Positions 54,199 through 62,431 of a stretch of DNA of 64,000 nt are shown here, in pieces. The stretch is taken from NCBI GenBank assembly GCA_963613665.1, contig CAVEAL010000014.1, forward strand, positions 1-64,000, given 5' to 3'. The DNA is from F23-B02 sp963613665. GTDB taxonomy: Bacteria; Bacillota; Clostridia; Oscillospirales; Oscillospiraceae. The position numbers and the translations under genes were made by a program. Under the pieces are notes generated by a model. That model did no database searches and was not told where the DNA came from. It saw only the letters and a program-made list of their open reading frames with translations. Numbering within the stretch: the first letter of the stretch is position 1; every line of letters starts with the position of its first letter.

Positions 54199-54581
54199 AC
54201 TTCCGTCCCCTCCATTCCGCCTACCAGCAGCCTTGCCCCGCAGACGGGGCAGAAGCGCGCATCGGTTTCCCTCAGCTTTGTGCCGCAGCAGTGGCAGAAG
54301 GCGGGATACTCCTCCTCCCACGGGGCGCAGTCCAGACACTGCCCCGCGTTGACATTGAACATGGCGGAAGATACAAACCTGCCGCATCGCGGGCAGTGGT
54401 TGAACTCCCACTTGCCGTCAGCCTCCCACGCCTGTTCGAGCGCGGCTTCCTCCGTGTCCGCCCAAACGGGTCTCGTCACGCAGCACAGCTCGCCGGAAAT
54501 ATCGCAGAAAAAGCGAAATACCCTTCCCCCGCCGGAATCGGTAATGACCCGGTAGGCAGCCGTTTTCTTTGTCTGCTCCAT
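54195..54581 (-). CDS. Zinc-ribbon protein, first gene of the long unit
   Basis: A 128-residue protein. The first 50 residues form a small domain (AYRVITDSGGGRVFRFFCDI), followed by CPRCGRFVSS, CLDC, FCHCCGTKL and FCPVCGARLL, giving two zinc ribbons. ATG at 54581 is preceded by GGAGG at seven bases; an ATG six bases earlier is too near that site. It is the promoter-proximal gene, divergent from the solute-binding lipoprotein. Confidence 0.68.
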   Translation of the reverse strand: MEQTKKTAAYRVITDSGGGRVFRFFCDISGELCCVTRPVWADTEEAALEQAWEADGKWEFNHCPRCGRFVSSAMFNVNAGQCLDCAPWEEEYPAFCHCCGTKLRETDARFCPVCGARLLVGGMEGTEV

Positions 54582-54831
54582 CCGCATTCCTCCCTTCTTT
54601 TTCGTTTACATCTTGTAAAGCCCGTGCCGTATATGATACAATGACTTAACAAATGTATATTCCGCATCATCGGGTACGGCCCTCGGCCTCTTTTGATTCG
54701 TGTATAGCATGTATCCGGGCTTTTGTTAACCCTAATTTCCCCGAATTAGGATGCCAAAGCAAAAAATAATTCAAATTTTCTTACGGTCATCGGCTTTTTT
54801 CGCGCTACAGCCTGTTTCGGAGGTCTTTTTC
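54582..54831. promoter_or_regulatory. Divergent promoter region between the zinc-ribbon unit and the sensor pair
   Basis: A 250-base AT-rich gap, the longest non-coding stretch of this part, which must hold the promoters of both units. The plus strand has GGAGGT seven bases before the 54832 start. A dyad-like CCCTAATTTCCCCGAATTAGG lies at 54730-54750 (CCTAATT with AATTAGG), a possible operator. No small RNA or gene was recognised. Confidence 0.45.
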
Positions 54832-56169
54832 ATGAAAAAATGCATCATTCCCGCGCTGCTGCTCGCGGCGCTGATATTTGTTCTCTCCGGCTGCGGAGAG
54901 GATACGCTGCTGGACAAAAACGAGCCCGTGTCCCTGACATTCTGGCATGTCTACGGTGAGCAGGCAGGCTCGCCCATGGATCAGCTGGTGCAGGAATTCA
55001 ATCGCACGGTGGGCGCCGAAAACGGCGTACAGGTCAAGGTCACGGGAATGAGCAGCGCCTCGCAGATCGGCGGCTTTCTGAAGGAGGCACAGTCCGGCGG
55101 CAAGGACGTTCAGGATATGCCCGACCTCTTTACCTGCCATATTTCCGATGCCGCATCACTGGGCGAGGAGAACCTTGTTGATTGGCAGGAATGGTTTACG
55201 CAGGATGAGCTTTCTGATTTTGTCCCCGGTTTTCTGGATGACGGCATGTCCGACAGCGGCAGGCTTCTGATCTTCCCCATTTCAAAATCGACGCAGCTTC
55301 TGATGTGCAACGGCAGCGGCTTTGCGCGTTTTTCCGAGGCCTCCGGCACAGGCTACGATGACCTCTCCACCTGGGACGGCTTCTACGCCGCCGCGGAAAC
55401 CTATTATGAGCAGACCGGCAGCGCATTCTGCGCCCTTGACTATCCCATCCGTGCCGTAGAACTCAACGCCATGGAAAACGGCGCTGAGGATTTCTATACT
55501 GAGGACGGCTGGTATGACACGGATAACGCCGTATTCAGGGAAAGCTGGATGCAGTTTGCCCGCTCGCTCGTTCAGGGGCACGTCATTGTCTCCGACCTCT
55601 ACTCCAACACACAGGTCATGACCGGCGAAGTGCTGTGCGGTCTGGGCTCCTCTGCCGCCATTCTTTACTATAACGATACCGTCACCTACCGTGACGGAAC
55701 GCAGGAGCCGATGGATCTGCATGTGCTGCCCCTGCCGATGACGGAGGGCAGGACCGCTCTGATGACGCAGGCGGGCGTCGGTCTGTGCGCCTATAAGACC
55801 ACCGAGCAGAAGGCCGAGGCCGCCGCACTGTTTGTACGCTGGCTGACCGAGGCCGAACGCAACCTCAACTTCGTGGCGCAGACGGGCTATATGCCGGTGC
55901 GCAACGGCGCCTTTGACGCGATTTCCGATTACGACAGCTTTCCGGAGCCCGAAGAAAGCTACCGGCAGCTTTATGACGCACTTCAGGTCATGCAGGCCGG
56001 CTACACTCCCGTATCCGAGCCGCGCTTTGACGGCTACTACGGCAGGATCGCCGTTCTTTATGACGGACTGCGGCAAATGCAGAAGGAGCTGCCCGCCCGT
56101 GCCGCCGCCGGAGAGGATATAGACGCGCTGGCCGGAGAGACCTGGGAGCTGCTGTGCTCCGTTCAGTAA
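54832..56169 (+). CDS. Extracellular solute-binding lipoprotein (ABC-type, family 1)
   Basis: A 445-residue lipoprotein: signal peptide and lipobox FVLSGCGED with Cys at about 20, then a periplasmic-binding fold starting LTFWHVYGEQAGSPMDQLVQ, close to sugar-binding proteins of the UgpB/MalE type. The conserved FVRWLTEAERNLNFVAQTGY region in the C-terminal half supports this. No ABC permease or ATPase genes are nearby; instead a membrane sensor-regulator follows 34 bases on. I infer that it presents its ligand to that sensor, though it might use a permease encoded elsewhere. Start chosen at ATG with GGAGGT. Confidence 0.85.
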   Translation: MKKCIIPALLLAALIFVLSGCGEDTLLDKNEPVSLTFWHVYGEQAGSPMDQLVQEFNRTVGAENGVQVKVTGMSSASQIGGFLKEAQSGGKDVQDMPDLFTCHISDAASLGEENLVDWQEWFTQDELSDFVPGFLDDGMSDSGRLLIFPISKSTQLLMCNGSGFARFSEASGTGYDDLSTWDGFYAAAETYYEQTGSAFCALDYPIRAVELNAMENGAEDFYTEDGWYDTDNAVFRESWMQFARSLVQGHVIVSDLYSNTQVMTGEVLCGLGSSAAILYYNDTVTYRDGTQEPMDLHVLPLPMTEGRTALMTQAGVGLCAYKTTEQKAEAAALFVRWLTEAERNLNFVAQTGYMPVRNGAFDAISDYDSFPEPEESYRQLYDALQVMQAGYTPVSEPRFDGYYGRIAVLYDGLRQMQKELPARAAAGEDIDALAGETWELLCSVQ

Positions 56170-56203
56170 ATCAGAAGAGGATTCTACCGAGGGAGGATCG
56201 CCC

Positions 56204-57847
56204 GTGCCGCGATTTATGCTTTCAAAACTGAAACATGTCAAGCCCTCCATGCGCAGGCGGCTTCTGATGTACATGGGCGCATTGGCAGCCCTGCTGCTGG
56301 CGGTGCTCCTCGCCGCGCTTCTTCTGCTGGGGCAGCTCAAAAGCCCGAGCGCGGAAACGAAAAGCGCCCTGACCTTTCAGCTGGAGGCCTTTCGCGCGGA
56401 TATGGACGCACTCTGGCGCAACGTCTCCGTTATGGGCGTGCATCTGTCGGAGGATATGACCGGCATTATCGAGAAGCAGACAGCCGGACTTTCGTCACTT
56501 AACGGGAACGCTGACGCCATGGAGGAGCTGCAGGAGGCCATGTTCGAGTCACTGTGCCAGTATGTGCGTCAGGCGGACTGCTCCGGCGCGTTCGTGATGC
56601 TCAATGCCTCACTCAACGCCGATGCGGACTCTTACGGCGGACTCTATGTCCAGCGCAGCAACGCCGAGCACACCACCAGCAGCCTCCTGCTCTACCGCGG
56701 AATGGCCGATATCGGGCGGCAGCATCAGGTGATGCCGCACCGGAAGTGGGCGCAGGAGTTTTCTCTGTCGGATTTTCCCGGTTTTTCCGAGCATCTCAAG
56801 GCCGCGGCCGCACCCATCGAGAGCTGCTGCCGCACGACTGAACTCATCACTCTGCCCGGCACAAACGAGCACGCAGTTCTGCTGACCGTTCCTATGATTG
56901 CCTCTGACGGAACCGTGTACGGTCTGTGCGGCTTTTCCGTCAACCAGACCTACTTTTCGGCGCGTCACGCCCAGCCCTCCGGCATAAGCAGCCTTGCCTG
57001 CGTAATGTCGGATCCGGCAGTCGGCTCAGACATTCAAAAGGGTCTTCTGACTTACCCTGTTGACGGCTTCTGCTTTGTTCCCGGGGAGACGCTCACCGGA
57101 GAAAACCTGCGCAGCGGGCTTACGGCCTTTACCGGCTCAAGCCTTTCCTTTGTCGGGCTTTCCGAGCCGTTCACGGCAGCCGCCGGTGACGGCAGCGCTC
57201 ATGTTCTGGCTGTGCTGATACCGAAAAGCAGCTATGACCTCACTGTCTTCAAGGGCGTGCTGGAGTTCGCCGCACTGCTGATGTTGCTTGTATTTTTCGC
57301 CGTTGTATGCTGCCTGTTCTACACCCGCCGCTATCTGCGGCCGGTTTTGCAGGACATTGACAATGTCACCGCAGCGGGTGCCGAGGACGCAGCTCCGGTC
57401 TTTGAGGAGCTGCTGCCTATTTCCGAGAAATTCCGGGCCCATGAGGAGACCGTGACCGTGCTGAAGGCGGAGCGGCAGGACGCGCGAAACAGAGTAGATC
57501 AGCTTCTGAACGAAAAGCAGGAGCTCAAAGAGCAGATGGTAAAGGTGGAGGCCGACGCGGAAAAGCTGGCTCAGCGCAGAAAGGGCGAGATCGACCCGGA
57601 GGAGTACAGGCTGTTTCTTGCGGCCTATCAGAAGCTTGACCCTGATCTGAAAACCGTCATAGACGCCATGGTCGACGGCGGCAGCGTTCAGGAGCTCGCG
57701 GAGCGCCTCGGAAAAAAGATCAGCACGATCTATTCCTACCGCAGAGACGTTTACGGAAAAGTCGGCATTATCGGCTCCGGCAAGCTCCAGCAGCTGCGCG
57801 TATTTGTAACGCTCATGAGGCGGGAGCAGGAAGAACAGCCGAAATAG
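56204..57847 (+). CDS. Membrane-spanning one-component regulator with extracellular sensor and cytoplasmic helix-turn-helix
   Basis: A 547-residue protein. Membrane segment 1 at 21-43, an extracellular domain at 45-350 of dCache-like size (GFSVNQTYFSARHA), segment 2 at 352-374 (EFAALLMLLVFFAVVCCLFY), a short HAMP-like region, a coiled coil at about 411-462, and a C-terminal winged helix or LuxR-like DNA-binding domain at 465-540 (DGGSVQELAERLGKKISTIY, SYRRDVYGKV). No kinase motifs are seen. The GTG at 56204 has GGGAGGA upstream. Because the DNA-binding part stays at the membrane, it resembles CadC- or GerE-type one-component systems. It is probably paired with the binding protein upstream. 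Confidence 0.75.
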   Translation: MPRFMLSKLKHVKPSMRRRLLMYMGALAALLLAVLLAALLLLGQLKSPSAETKSALTFQLEAFRADMDALWRNVSVMGVHLSEDMTGIIEKQTAGLSSLNGNADAMEELQEAMFESLCQYVRQADCSGAFVMLNASLNADADSYGGLYVQRSNAEHTTSSLLLYRGMADIGRQHQVMPHRKWAQEFSLSDFPGFSEHLKAAAAPIESCCRTTELITLPGTNEHAVLLTVPMIASDGTVYGLCGFSVNQTYFSARHAQPSGISSLACVMSDPAVGSDIQKGLLTYPVDGFCFVPGETLTGENLRSGLTAFTGSSLSFVGLSEPFTAAAGDGSAHVLAVLIPKSSYDLTVFKGVLEFAALLMLLVFFAVVCCLFYTRRYLRPVLQDIDNVTAAGAEDAAPVFEELLPISEKFRAHEETVTVLKAERQDARNRVDQLLNEKQELKEQMVKVEADAEKLAQRRKGEIDPEEYRLFLAAYQKLDPDLKTVIDAMVDGGSVQELAERLGKKISTIYSYRRDVYGKVGIIGSGKLQQLRVFVTLMRREQEEQPK

Positions 57848-57858
57848 AGAAAACATTA

Positions 57859-57893
57859 AAGGCCGTATTTGCCACAGGACAAATACGGCCTTA
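57859..57893. terminator. Terminator of the sensor unit
   Basis: Perfect 13-bp stem 57859-57871 with 57880-57892, eight-base loop, flanked by A and T runs. Confidence 0.85.
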
Positions 57894-57908
57894 TCATATA
57901 TTCGCGTG

Positions 57909-57951
57909 AAAAAAGCTGCGTCTTGACCCCACGGCCAAAACGCAGCTTTTA
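57909..57951 (-). terminator. Terminator of the tRNA-Arg gene
   Basis: An 11-bp stem, AAAAGCTGCGT (57911-57921) with ACGCAGCTTTT (57940-57950). On the minus strand a run of T follows. It begins five bases past the tRNA 3' end. Confidence 0.8.
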
Positions 57952-57955
57952 ACTT

Positions 57956-58032
57956 TGGTACGCCCGACGGGATTCGAACCCACGACCTTCAGAGTCGGAG
58001 TCTGACACTCTATCCAGCTGAGCTACGGGCGC
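57956..58032 (-). tRNA. tRNA-Arg (anticodon CCG)
   Basis: A 77-base cloverleaf with encoded CCA. Acceptor stem GCGCCCG/CGGGCGT, D-arm AGCTCAGCTGGATAGAG, anticodon stem TCAGA/TCTGA with loop CTCCGAC giving anticodon CCG (reads CGG), and T-arm GTGGGTTCGAATCCC. It lies alone between two converging units. Confidence 0.95.
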
Positions 58033-58088
58033 ATTTACGCCCAGATATTATAACAAATAGCACCGCCGGTGTAAAGTAATATTTTTCG

Positions 58089-58481
58089 TCAGAACTCGAT
58101 CGTGACGGGGGCTGCGGTAAAGCTCGATATGGTTGCCGTGCCGCTCTTGAAGTACAGGACGACGCAGTTGCCGTCGCCGGGGGTGTACATGCCGCGCAGC
58201 TCGGGGTAGCCGGCGAGCATATGCTCACACGCCTCGATGCTGTCGTCGGGGTACACCTCGCCGCAGACGCGGATCCATTCGCCGCCGCGCACCGCGCATA
58301 TCTCGACCTTGGGATTTTTGCTTATCTGCGCAAAAAGCTCCTTTTTTCTGCCGGTCTGGATGCCGAGACGGCCGTTATGGATATCCACCGTGCCGAACGG
58401 GCGCACGCGCGGCTGATCGCCGTCGAGAGTGGCGAGATAATATGTCCCCGCTTCTTTGAGAAAATCGTAAATTCGCTGCAT
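58089..58481 (-). CDS. Pyridoxamine 5'-phosphate oxidase-like flavin protein
   Basis: A 130-residue split-barrel protein. YYLATLDGDQPRVRPFGTVD at the N-terminus and FAQISKNPKVEICAVRGGEW in the middle are typical of the small PNPOx-like family of the NimA/general-stress type, which bind FMN or F420 as dimers. It probably reduces or binds a small molecule; true PdxH activity is unlikely at this length. ATG at 58481 follows GGAGG. It is divergent from the Nudix gene. Confidence 0.8.
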   Translation of the reverse strand: MQRIYDFLKEAGTYYLATLDGDQPRVRPFGTVDIHNGRLGIQTGRKKELFAQISKNPKVEICAVRGGEWIRVCGEVYPDDSIEACEHMLAGYPELRGMYTPGDGNCVVLYFKSGTATISSFTAAPVTIEF

Positions 58482-58587
58482 GATGCTGCCTCCTTTGTTT
58501 TTTATAAGTATACTCCCATGACACGGCGATATCAATACGCTCTTGACGCGGCGCTCAAAAAATGCTACTGTGTTGCGGGTGATAAAA

Positions 58588-59106
58588 ATGGAAAAATGGG
58601 ACGCATACAATGTTGACAGGCTCCCGCTGGGCACGAGCGTCGTACGCGGCGAAAAGCACGACGCGGGGCTTTACCGAATGGTGGTACACGCAGCGATATT
58701 CAACTCCGAGGGCAGGCTGCTTATCCAGCGGCGCTGCACGCAGAAAAAGACCTTTCCCGGGAAATGGGACATCACCGTCGGCGGCGGCTCACTTTGCGGC
58801 GAGACGAGCCGCGAGGCGATGCAGCGCGAGCTGCGCGAGGAGCTGGGGCTCGACATCGACTTCACGGAGCTCCGCCCGCGCCTTACGGTGAACTTCGACG
58901 ACGGCTTCGACGACTACTACATCCTTGAAAGGGACATTTCGCTCGACTGTCTGCGCCTTCAGGCCGAGGAGGTCATGGACGCACGCTGGGCGACGCTCGG
59001 CGAGATATTCGGGATGATAGACTCGGGCGAATTTATCCCGTTCATGAAAAGCTTCGTCGCCTTCCTGTTCGAGATGCGCAGCGGCACGGATAATCTGAAT
59101 ATGTGA
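58588..59106 (+). CDS. Nudix hydrolase
   Basis: A 172-residue Nudix protein with an intact box, GGGSLCGETSREAMQRELRE followed by ELGLD, matching GX5EX7REUXEEXGU, and GKWDITVGGG before it. It should cleave a nucleoside diphosphate derivative; the C-terminal part resembles isopentenyl-diphosphate isomerase-type or YfcD-type members, but the substrate is not clear. Start taken at the ATG at 58588; a GTG nine bases upstream is also possible, and the ribosome binding site is weak. A terminator follows. Confidence 0.82.
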   Translation: MEKWDAYNVDRLPLGTSVVRGEKHDAGLYRMVVHAAIFNSEGRLLIQRRCTQKKTFPGKWDITVGGGSLCGETSREAMQRELREELGLDIDFTELRPRLTVNFDDGFDDYYILERDISLDCLRLQAEEVMDARWATLGEIFGMIDSGEFIPFMKSFVAFLFEMRSGTDNLNM

Positions 59107-59137
59107 CAAACCGCCGGAGCAGTGCTCCGGCGGTTTT
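59107..59137. terminator. Terminator of the Nudix gene
   Basis: Perfect 13-bp stem 59108-59120 with 59124-59136 and a three-base AGT loop, then a TTTT run on the plus strand. Confidence 0.85.
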
Positions 59138-59152
59138 GCAGTTTTACTAAGA

Positions 59153-59572
59153 TCACTTCTCGGTTTTCTTGTCTTTCCGTTTTTTCAGCGACTGTTCTAT
59201 CTTCGCTATATCGTCGTCATTGAACTTGGTGAGCAGCGCATCGAAATTTGCCGCAATGCTGTCTTTGTTTCTTCCGATAAGATCATATTGGGCTCTCAGG
59301 CCGCTCACCTTGAGCTTCGTCTTTTTTACGCTGAATTTACCGGCATACTTCTCAAGCTCATCAGCATCGTTGACATCTTCGGCAAAATTGGGAGCAAGAG
59401 TAACTCTCAGGCCTTCTTCAAGTCCGGCCTTGTCAAAAACCAGAGCGATCCTGTCGCCCACCGGATCTTTGAATTTAAACACTATCCTGAATTCTTTTTC
59501 ATAGCGCCATGCCTTTTGCTTGTGAAAGTAATTATTGGCGTTGAATTCAGCAGCACTGTTTTCGGTTAACAT
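59153..59572 (-). CDS. DUF2971-like protein, probably a C-terminal fragment
   Basis: A 139-residue frame whose first half, YFHKQKAWRYEKEFRIVFKF, matches the C-terminal signature of DUF2971 proteins, which are normally about 250-300 residues. The N-terminal half is missing and no good ribosome binding site precedes the ATG, so it is probably a 3' remnant. The C-terminal 50 residues are charged and helical (KFNDDDIAKIEQSLKKRKDK). DUF2971 genes are often found in defence or mobile regions. It faces the small XRE gene across only 27 bases. Confidence 0.45.
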   Translation of the reverse strand: MLTENSAAEFNANNYFHKQKAWRYEKEFRIVFKFKDPVGDRIALVFDKAGLEEGLRVTLAPNFAEDVNDADELEKYAGKFSVKKTKLKVSGLRAQYDLIGRNKDSIAANFDALLTKFNDDDIAKIEQSLKKRKDKKTEK

Positions 59573-59599
59573 TCAAGTAGAAAGTGAGGCTTGGATGTT

Positions 59600-59797
59600 A
59601 TGATCTCTTACGAACCGCTTTGGGAGACGATGAAGCGCAGGGGCGTTACGCAGTATATGCTGATAAAAAAACACGGGGTCAGCCCCGCGCAGATAACACG
59701 CCTCAAGTGCAACGAAAGCGTCAGCACTCATACGACAGATGTTTTTTGCGGCATTCTTGACTGCCGCGTTGAGGATATAATGCGTTTTGAAAAATGA
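59600..59797 (+). CDS. Small Cro/C1 (XRE) family regulator
   Basis: A 65-residue helix-turn-helix protein, WETMKRRGVTQYMLIKKHGV followed by SPAQITRLKCNESVSTHTTD, of the YozG/Cro type that ends LDCRVEDIMRFEK. ATG at 59600 follows GTGAGG at ten bases. Such short regulators often control a neighbouring gene; here only the DUF2971 fragment is divergent from it. A bidirectional terminator follows. Confidence 0.82.
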   Translation: MISYEPLWETMKRRGVTQYMLIKKHGVSPAQITRLKCNESVSTHTTDVFCGILDCRVEDIMRFEK

Positions 59798-59799
59798 AA

Positions 59800-59835
59800 A
59801 AAATCGCACCGCACGGAAAACCGTGCGGTGCCTGT
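59800..59835. terminator. Bidirectional terminator between the XRE gene and ftsH
   Basis: Perfect 11-bp stem 59806-59816 with 59821-59831 and an AAAA loop; A run before it. It ends the ftsH unit on the minus strand. Confidence 0.8.
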
Positions 59836-59845
59836 GTTATATGGC

Positions 59846-61843
59846 TTATTCGGGTTTGTCGCTGTCGTCGGGAGCGTCGGCCATGCCGGCGGAGGCGTCG
59901 CTCTCTGCGGGCGGCTCGTCAAAGCGGGCGATCTTGCGCGCGGGGCGCTCGATGGTATCGTCCTGCATGGCGGGCGCGGGCTTGGGCTCGGGGAAAGACC
60001 CGTTCTCGCAGTAGTAATCGAAGGTCTCCCTATCCATCGACTCGTTCTCGAGCAGGTATTCGGCAACGCCGATGAGCGTTTCGCGGTGCTCGGTGAGTAT
60101 CTGCTCGCACAGTGCGGCGGCCTCGTCGAAGATGCGCTTGACCTCTTCGTCGATGAGGGCGGCGGTCTCCTCGGAATAGCTCTTTGTTGTGCCGAAATCG
60201 CGGCCGATGAAGATGCTGTGGTCGGAGCTGTCGTACTGGATGGGGCCGAGCTTTTCGCTCATGCCGTAGCGCGTGACCATATTGCGCGCGATGCTTGTGG
60301 CCTGCTGGATATCGCCGGACGCGCCGGTCGAGATATCGTCGAGGAACAGCTTCTCGGCAATGCGGCCGCCGAGGCAGGCAACGATGTGCTCAAACATCTG
60401 CGACTTTGAGGTGAAGTTCTCCGCGTCCTCGTCGGGACGGTAGAGCGTGAAGCCTCCGGCCATGCCGCGCGGGATGATGGTTATATAGTGCACGGGGTCA
60501 GTGTGCTTGAGGAATTTCGAGGCTATCGCGTGGCCGGACTCGTGGTAGGCCGTAAGGCGCTTTGCCTTGTCCGACATCTTGCGGCTCTTCTTCTCGGGGC
60601 CCATCTCGACCTTGAGTATGGCCTCGTCGCAGTCGTCCATCGTGATGAAGCGGTGCTTGCGGCGCACTGCCAGCAGTGCCGCCTCGTTCATGAGGTTTTC
60701 AAGATCCGCGCCGGAGAAGCCGGGCGTGCCCTTGGCAATGGATTTGAGATCGACATCGTCGGCAAGAGGCTTGCCGCGCGAATGTATCTTCAGTATGGCC
60801 TCCCTGCCCTTTATATCGGGCATTCCGACATAGACCTGACGGTCAAAGCGGCCGGGACGCAGCAGCGCGTTATCGAGGATATCCGCACGGTTCGTTGCCG
60901 CCATAACGATGACGCCCTCGTTGTTGCCGAAGCCGTCCATCTCGACGAGCAGCTGGTTGAGGGTCTGCTCGCGCTCGTCGTGTCCGCCGCCGAGGCCGGA
61001 GCCGCGCTGACGACCGACAGCGTCGATCTCGTCGATGAATATGATCGCCGGTGCGGCCTTCTTGGCCTGATCGAACAGATCGCGCACGCGCGATGCGCCG
61101 ACACCGACGTAGAGCTCTACGAAGTCTGAGCCGGAAATGGACAGAAACTGCACTCCCGCCTCACCCGCGACGGCCTTTGCAAGCAGGGTCTTACCTGTTC
61201 CCGGAGGGCCTACGAGCAGGACGCCCTTGGGTATCCTTGCACCCATTTTCGTGAACGATTTCGGATCCTTGAGGAACTCGACGAGCTCCTGAAGCTCTGC
61301 CTTTTCCTCGTCGGCACCGGCAACGTCGCTGAAGGTCTTGCGGTTTTTCTCCTCGCTGCCGAGGCGCGTTCTGGCCTTGCCGAACTTCATCGCGCCGCCT
61401 GCTCCGCCGCCGCCCTGTGCACGCTGCATCATGACTATCCAGAACACCATGAAGCCGATGAACAGGACATAGGGTATCAGCTGGAGCCACCACGTTGACT
61501 GCACGGGCTCTATCTGATAATCCTTGATTATTCCGCTGTCGTACTGCTGGTCGATAAGCTCGCCGAACTCTTCATAAAACAGCGAGAAGCTGTACATCTT
61601 ATAATAAACGGTTTTTGTTCCGCCCTGGGCGCTCGAGTCCCTGACCTGCATCTCGAGGAGGTTTTTTGAACCGTTATAGGTGAATTCCTGAACCTTTTCC
61701 TCCTTGAAAAGATCCTTTACCTGAGCATAGCTGAGTTCGTTTTCGGGTTCCTGGTTGAGCAGAGTGAACAGAGTGCATGCAAGCAGCACCAGTATCAGAA
61801 CATAAAAGCCTATATCTCTCGCTCTGTTGCGCTGAGGTTTCAA
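59846..61843 (-). CDS. ftsH: ATP-dependent membrane zinc metalloprotease FtsH
   Basis: A 665-residue protease: two membrane helices (about 11-29 and 119-139), AAA+ domain with Walker A GPPGTGKT (212-219), Walker B IIFIDEID (267-274), second-region-of-homology ATNRADILDNALLRPGRFDR, and M41 zinc site HESGH (434-438). The C-terminus carries a charged tail of about 40 residues. FtsH hexamers pull out and degrade misfolded membrane proteins and regulators. It is 45 bases after hpt, as in most Firmicutes. Confidence 0.95.
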   Translation of the reverse strand: MKPQRNRARDIGFYVLILVLLACTLFTLLNQEPENELSYAQVKDLFKEEKVQEFTYNGSKNLLEMQVRDSSAQGGTKTVYYKMYSFSLFYEEFGELIDQQYDSGIIKDYQIEPVQSTWWLQLIPYVLFIGFMVFWIVMMQRAQGGGGAGGAMKFGKARTRLGSEEKNRKTFSDVAGADEEKAELQELVEFLKDPKSFTKMGARIPKGVLLVGPPGTGKTLLAKAVAGEAGVQFLSISGSDFVELYVGVGASRVRDLFDQAKKAAPAIIFIDEIDAVGRQRGSGLGGGHDEREQTLNQLLVEMDGFGNNEGVIVMAATNRADILDNALLRPGRFDRQVYVGMPDIKGREAILKIHSRGKPLADDVDLKSIAKGTPGFSGADLENLMNEAALLAVRRKHRFITMDDCDEAILKVEMGPEKKSRKMSDKAKRLTAYHESGHAIASKFLKHTDPVHYITIIPRGMAGGFTLYRPDEDAENFTSKSQMFEHIVACLGGRIAEKLFLDDISTGASGDIQQATSIARNMVTRYGMSEKLGPIQYDSSDHSIFIGRDFGTTKSYSEETAALIDEEVKRIFDEAAALCEQILTEHRETLIGVAEYLLENESMDRETFDYYCENGSFPEPKPAPAMQDDTIERPARKIARFDEPPAESDASAGMADAPDDSDKPE

Positions 61844-61888
61844 TTAATCACGTCCTTTTAGACAGGAAGCATTTCATCCGTGCCTGAA

Positions 61889-62428
61889 TTATTTCGTATA
61901 TATCTCCGGCTTTAGCACGCCGATGAAGGGAAGATTGCGGTACTGCTCGTCATAATCGAGTCCGTAGCCGACAACAAATTCATCGGGCACTTCAAAGCAT
62001 GAATATTTTGCGTAAACGGGGGCAACTCTGCGCGAGGGCTTATCCATAAGCGCGGCAATGGTTATCGACGCGGGCTTTCTCGTCATGAGATAGCTTTGCA
62101 GATAGTTCAGAGTGTTGCCGCTGTCGAGAATATCCTCGATAATTATAATATGGCGGCCTTCTATGTTCTGGCCGAGGTCCTTGTGTATCTCGACCGCACC
62201 CGTGGAACTCGTACCGCCCCTGTAGGACGAAACGGCCATAAAATCCATCGAGCAGGGAATGCTGACATGGCGCATGAGATCGGCCATGAACACGAAGCAG
62301 CCCTTCAAAACACCGACAAACAGCGGATTTTTACCGTCGAAGTCGGCGGATATCTGCTCGCCGAGGGCAGCCACCTTTTCTTCGATCTCATCCGCTGTGA
62401 AGAACACTCTCTCTATATCGTTATTCAT
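61889..62428 (-). CDS. hpt: Hypoxanthine phosphoribosyltransferase
   Basis: A 179-residue purine salvage enzyme. The PRPP-binding motif is IIIIEDILDSGNTLNYL, and the late VVGYGLDYDEQYRNLPFIGV block is standard. It makes IMP and GMP from hypoxanthine and guanine with PRPP. It lies three bases after tilS and before ftsH, the conserved tilS-hpt-ftsH cluster of Firmicutes. Confidence 0.94.
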   Translation of the reverse strand: MNNDIERVFFTADEIEEKVAALGEQISADFDGKNPLFVGVLKGCFVFMADLMRHVSIPCSMDFMAVSSYRGGTSSTGAVEIHKDLGQNIEGRHIIIIEDILDSGNTLNYLQSYLMTRKPASITIAALMDKPSRRVAPVYAKYSCFEVPDEFVVGYGLDYDEQYRNLPFIGVLKPEIYTK

Positions 62429-62431
62429 CTT

